NCBI GenBank assembly: GCA_963931865.1
Contig: OZ007511.1
Span: 5,226,626-5,290,625 of the forward strand
DNA length: 64,000 bases
DNA from: Axinella damicornis
Lineage: Eukaryota > Porifera > Demospongiae > Axinellida > Axinellidae
Direction of reading: 5' to 3'
The notes beneath the pieces are model-generated. The model searched no databases, was not told where the DNA came from, and saw only the letters and a list, made by a program, of their open reading frames with translations. How positions within the stretch are numbered: the first letter of the stretch is position 1; every line of letters begins with the position of its first letter. A program made the position numbers and the translations under genes. Positions 62,751-64,000 of the stretch are shown one piece after another.

Positions 62751-64000
62751 GTGGTGCACTCATAGAGTGAGAGTCTCAGTGCTCATTTTTTTTTTTTTTT
62801 TCTTTATAATAATTTCATTGCAGCAGTGCCAGCAACAGGGGTCACATGAGTAGCAGTAAGCTAATACAGGCATGCAACCGTTACAAAATTACAAAAAATA
62901 TACTATAGCAGTGAGTGTTTGAATGAAGATAAAGATGAACTACTCACAGATGCAGCTCAGGCTCAGTCCTGCATGGGTTAAAATCCCACCAACACCATTT
63001 GTTATTCTTTTGAAGGACCGGTGATGCACTAAGCTTGATTTAATTGTCGTCATCCCCCCCCCCCCCCCCCCCCCAAGATATACCATTCACTGAATTTATG
63101 GGAGGGACAACCCTTTGGGCAGCTAAAAGATCTCTTTGTTGGTGTAATTTGAACAAAACAAAATTACATTGCCTGGGCTGACAGTCACTCCTTTGTCGCC
63201 CTCCATACACTGTTCTCTGAAATCCTTTGCTGCCTGAGATACACTTCCAGGAATGTTCATGCACAAGAATGCCACTTGAAAAGCCATGCAGGCCAAAGGG
63301 TAGTCATCCCCACTAGCCACTAGTGACTGGCCGGGGTCTCAATGTGCATGTTTCGTTTGATTTACACTGACTGGAACTGCATTTCTACAATTGTTTGAAA
63401 CAGTTACTGCTTTTACATGTAAAATTGGGCTTTCGTGTGTTTATTCTGTGTAGGGGGACAGGAGAGGATGGGGAGTGTGAGGAGAGGCTGTGTGAAAGGA
63501 GCTCGAGGCTGCTGCAGGAAGTGTTGATGTGGCAGATTCACTTCATGCTCGCAAACTGCAACTGTCCCTGTACGCATTCCTGCGTATTCTATCCACGTAC
63601 ACCTCCCAACAAATTTGCCATCGTCTATCATCACAGAACTAGCTACATGTTTACTATGCACTGTCTGAACTTTGACGGGCTGTTGATATTAACATTAATT
63701 TCGATTTGGTCTATGCTTTTGTACTTGAACTTTAAACTCTTTCCTTTTACCCTTTCATGGTACAATCTTTCATGCATCCAATATTAAATTATTGGAAGCT
63801 AGGTGTATTTTACTGTGTGGTGTACGTGCTTCAGAAAGAAGGCCATAATTATCAATTTAATGTTATTTTGCTTGGGCCCAACCGGCCCAAATTTAAGAAT
63901 TGATTCATTTATGTAATACTTAGATACCACTTTGCAGTGCATTATGGGTTTTAGTGCACGAGGGCAATCTAGTTAACGGTCAAGGGCGAGATAATGCACG
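62751..64000. other. Homopolymers and two unassigned exon-like ORFs
   Basis: T-run at 62786-62801 and C-run at 63054-63074. A minus-strand frame at 63320-63123 (YPLACMAFQVAFLCMNIPGS) and a plus-strand one at 63453-63700, after a TGTGTAG acceptor-like site (CEERLCERSSRLLQEVLMWQ), look protein-like. I do not recognise either. Confidence 0.3.

Overview
The window looks like nuclear DNA from an early-branching animal, most likely a demosponge. Genes are split by introns with GT-AG boundaries. The clearest pointer is a decayed gene at about 33.9-37.0 kb from a beta-helix plus Cys-rich plus membrane-segment family that I know mainly from sponges. I see no operons, ribosome binding sites, rRNA, CRISPR or bacterial features. 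All gene models were built by eye from splice signals, phase and family motifs, without transcripts.

Layout. 1.3-3.2 kb (-): decayed copy of an uncharacterised repeated protein family. 3.4-24.4 kb (-): dispersed exons of a secreted sema-domain protein (semaphorin/plexin superfamily); its 3' part is outside the window or lost. Its putative 14.7 kb intron holds two convergent dispanin (CD225/IFITM-like) genes: an apparently intact one at 12.6-14.8 kb (+) and one with an in-frame TAG at 15.6-16.3 kb (-). 24.5-33.8 kb: mostly repeats, plus a possible first exon at 26.8 kb. 33.9-37.0 kb (+): the sponge-type surface-protein pseudogene with a partial second copy of its C-terminal part. 42.0-44.8 kb (-): a MULE DNA transposon with inverted repeats and a SWIM-finger transposase. 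45.1-55.1 kb (+): a WASHC3 (CCDC53, WASH complex) gene whose second exon is tandemly duplicated, internally deleted and, in one copy, split by a non-LTR retrotransposon. 55.9-57.9 kb (-): a broken alanine aminotransferase. 58-64 kb: repeats and a few unassigned exon-like ORFs.

The dominant theme is mobile DNA. At least eighteen copies or remnants of one short foldback family (ends TAGYCTCGTTCCCAG, mostly 9-bp target duplications) are scattered over the window, from 40 bp palindromes to a 582 bp element carrying a piece of a RecQ-like helicase. Other families include piggyBac-like elements with TTAA ends, mariner-like elements with TA ends, hAT-like ends, large foldbacks of 0.3 to 2.2 kb, and a roughly 0.5 kb repeat containing two first-exon-like modules. 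Nested insertions and tandem duplications allow relative dating in several places.

The genes do not form a pathway. Sema protein (adhesion or guidance), dispanins (membrane), WASHC3 (endosomal actin) and alanine aminotransferase are unrelated neighbours. Several are visibly broken, so the region looks like a decaying, transposon-rich stretch, or an assembly with local errors; the two can only be told apart with reads and RNA.
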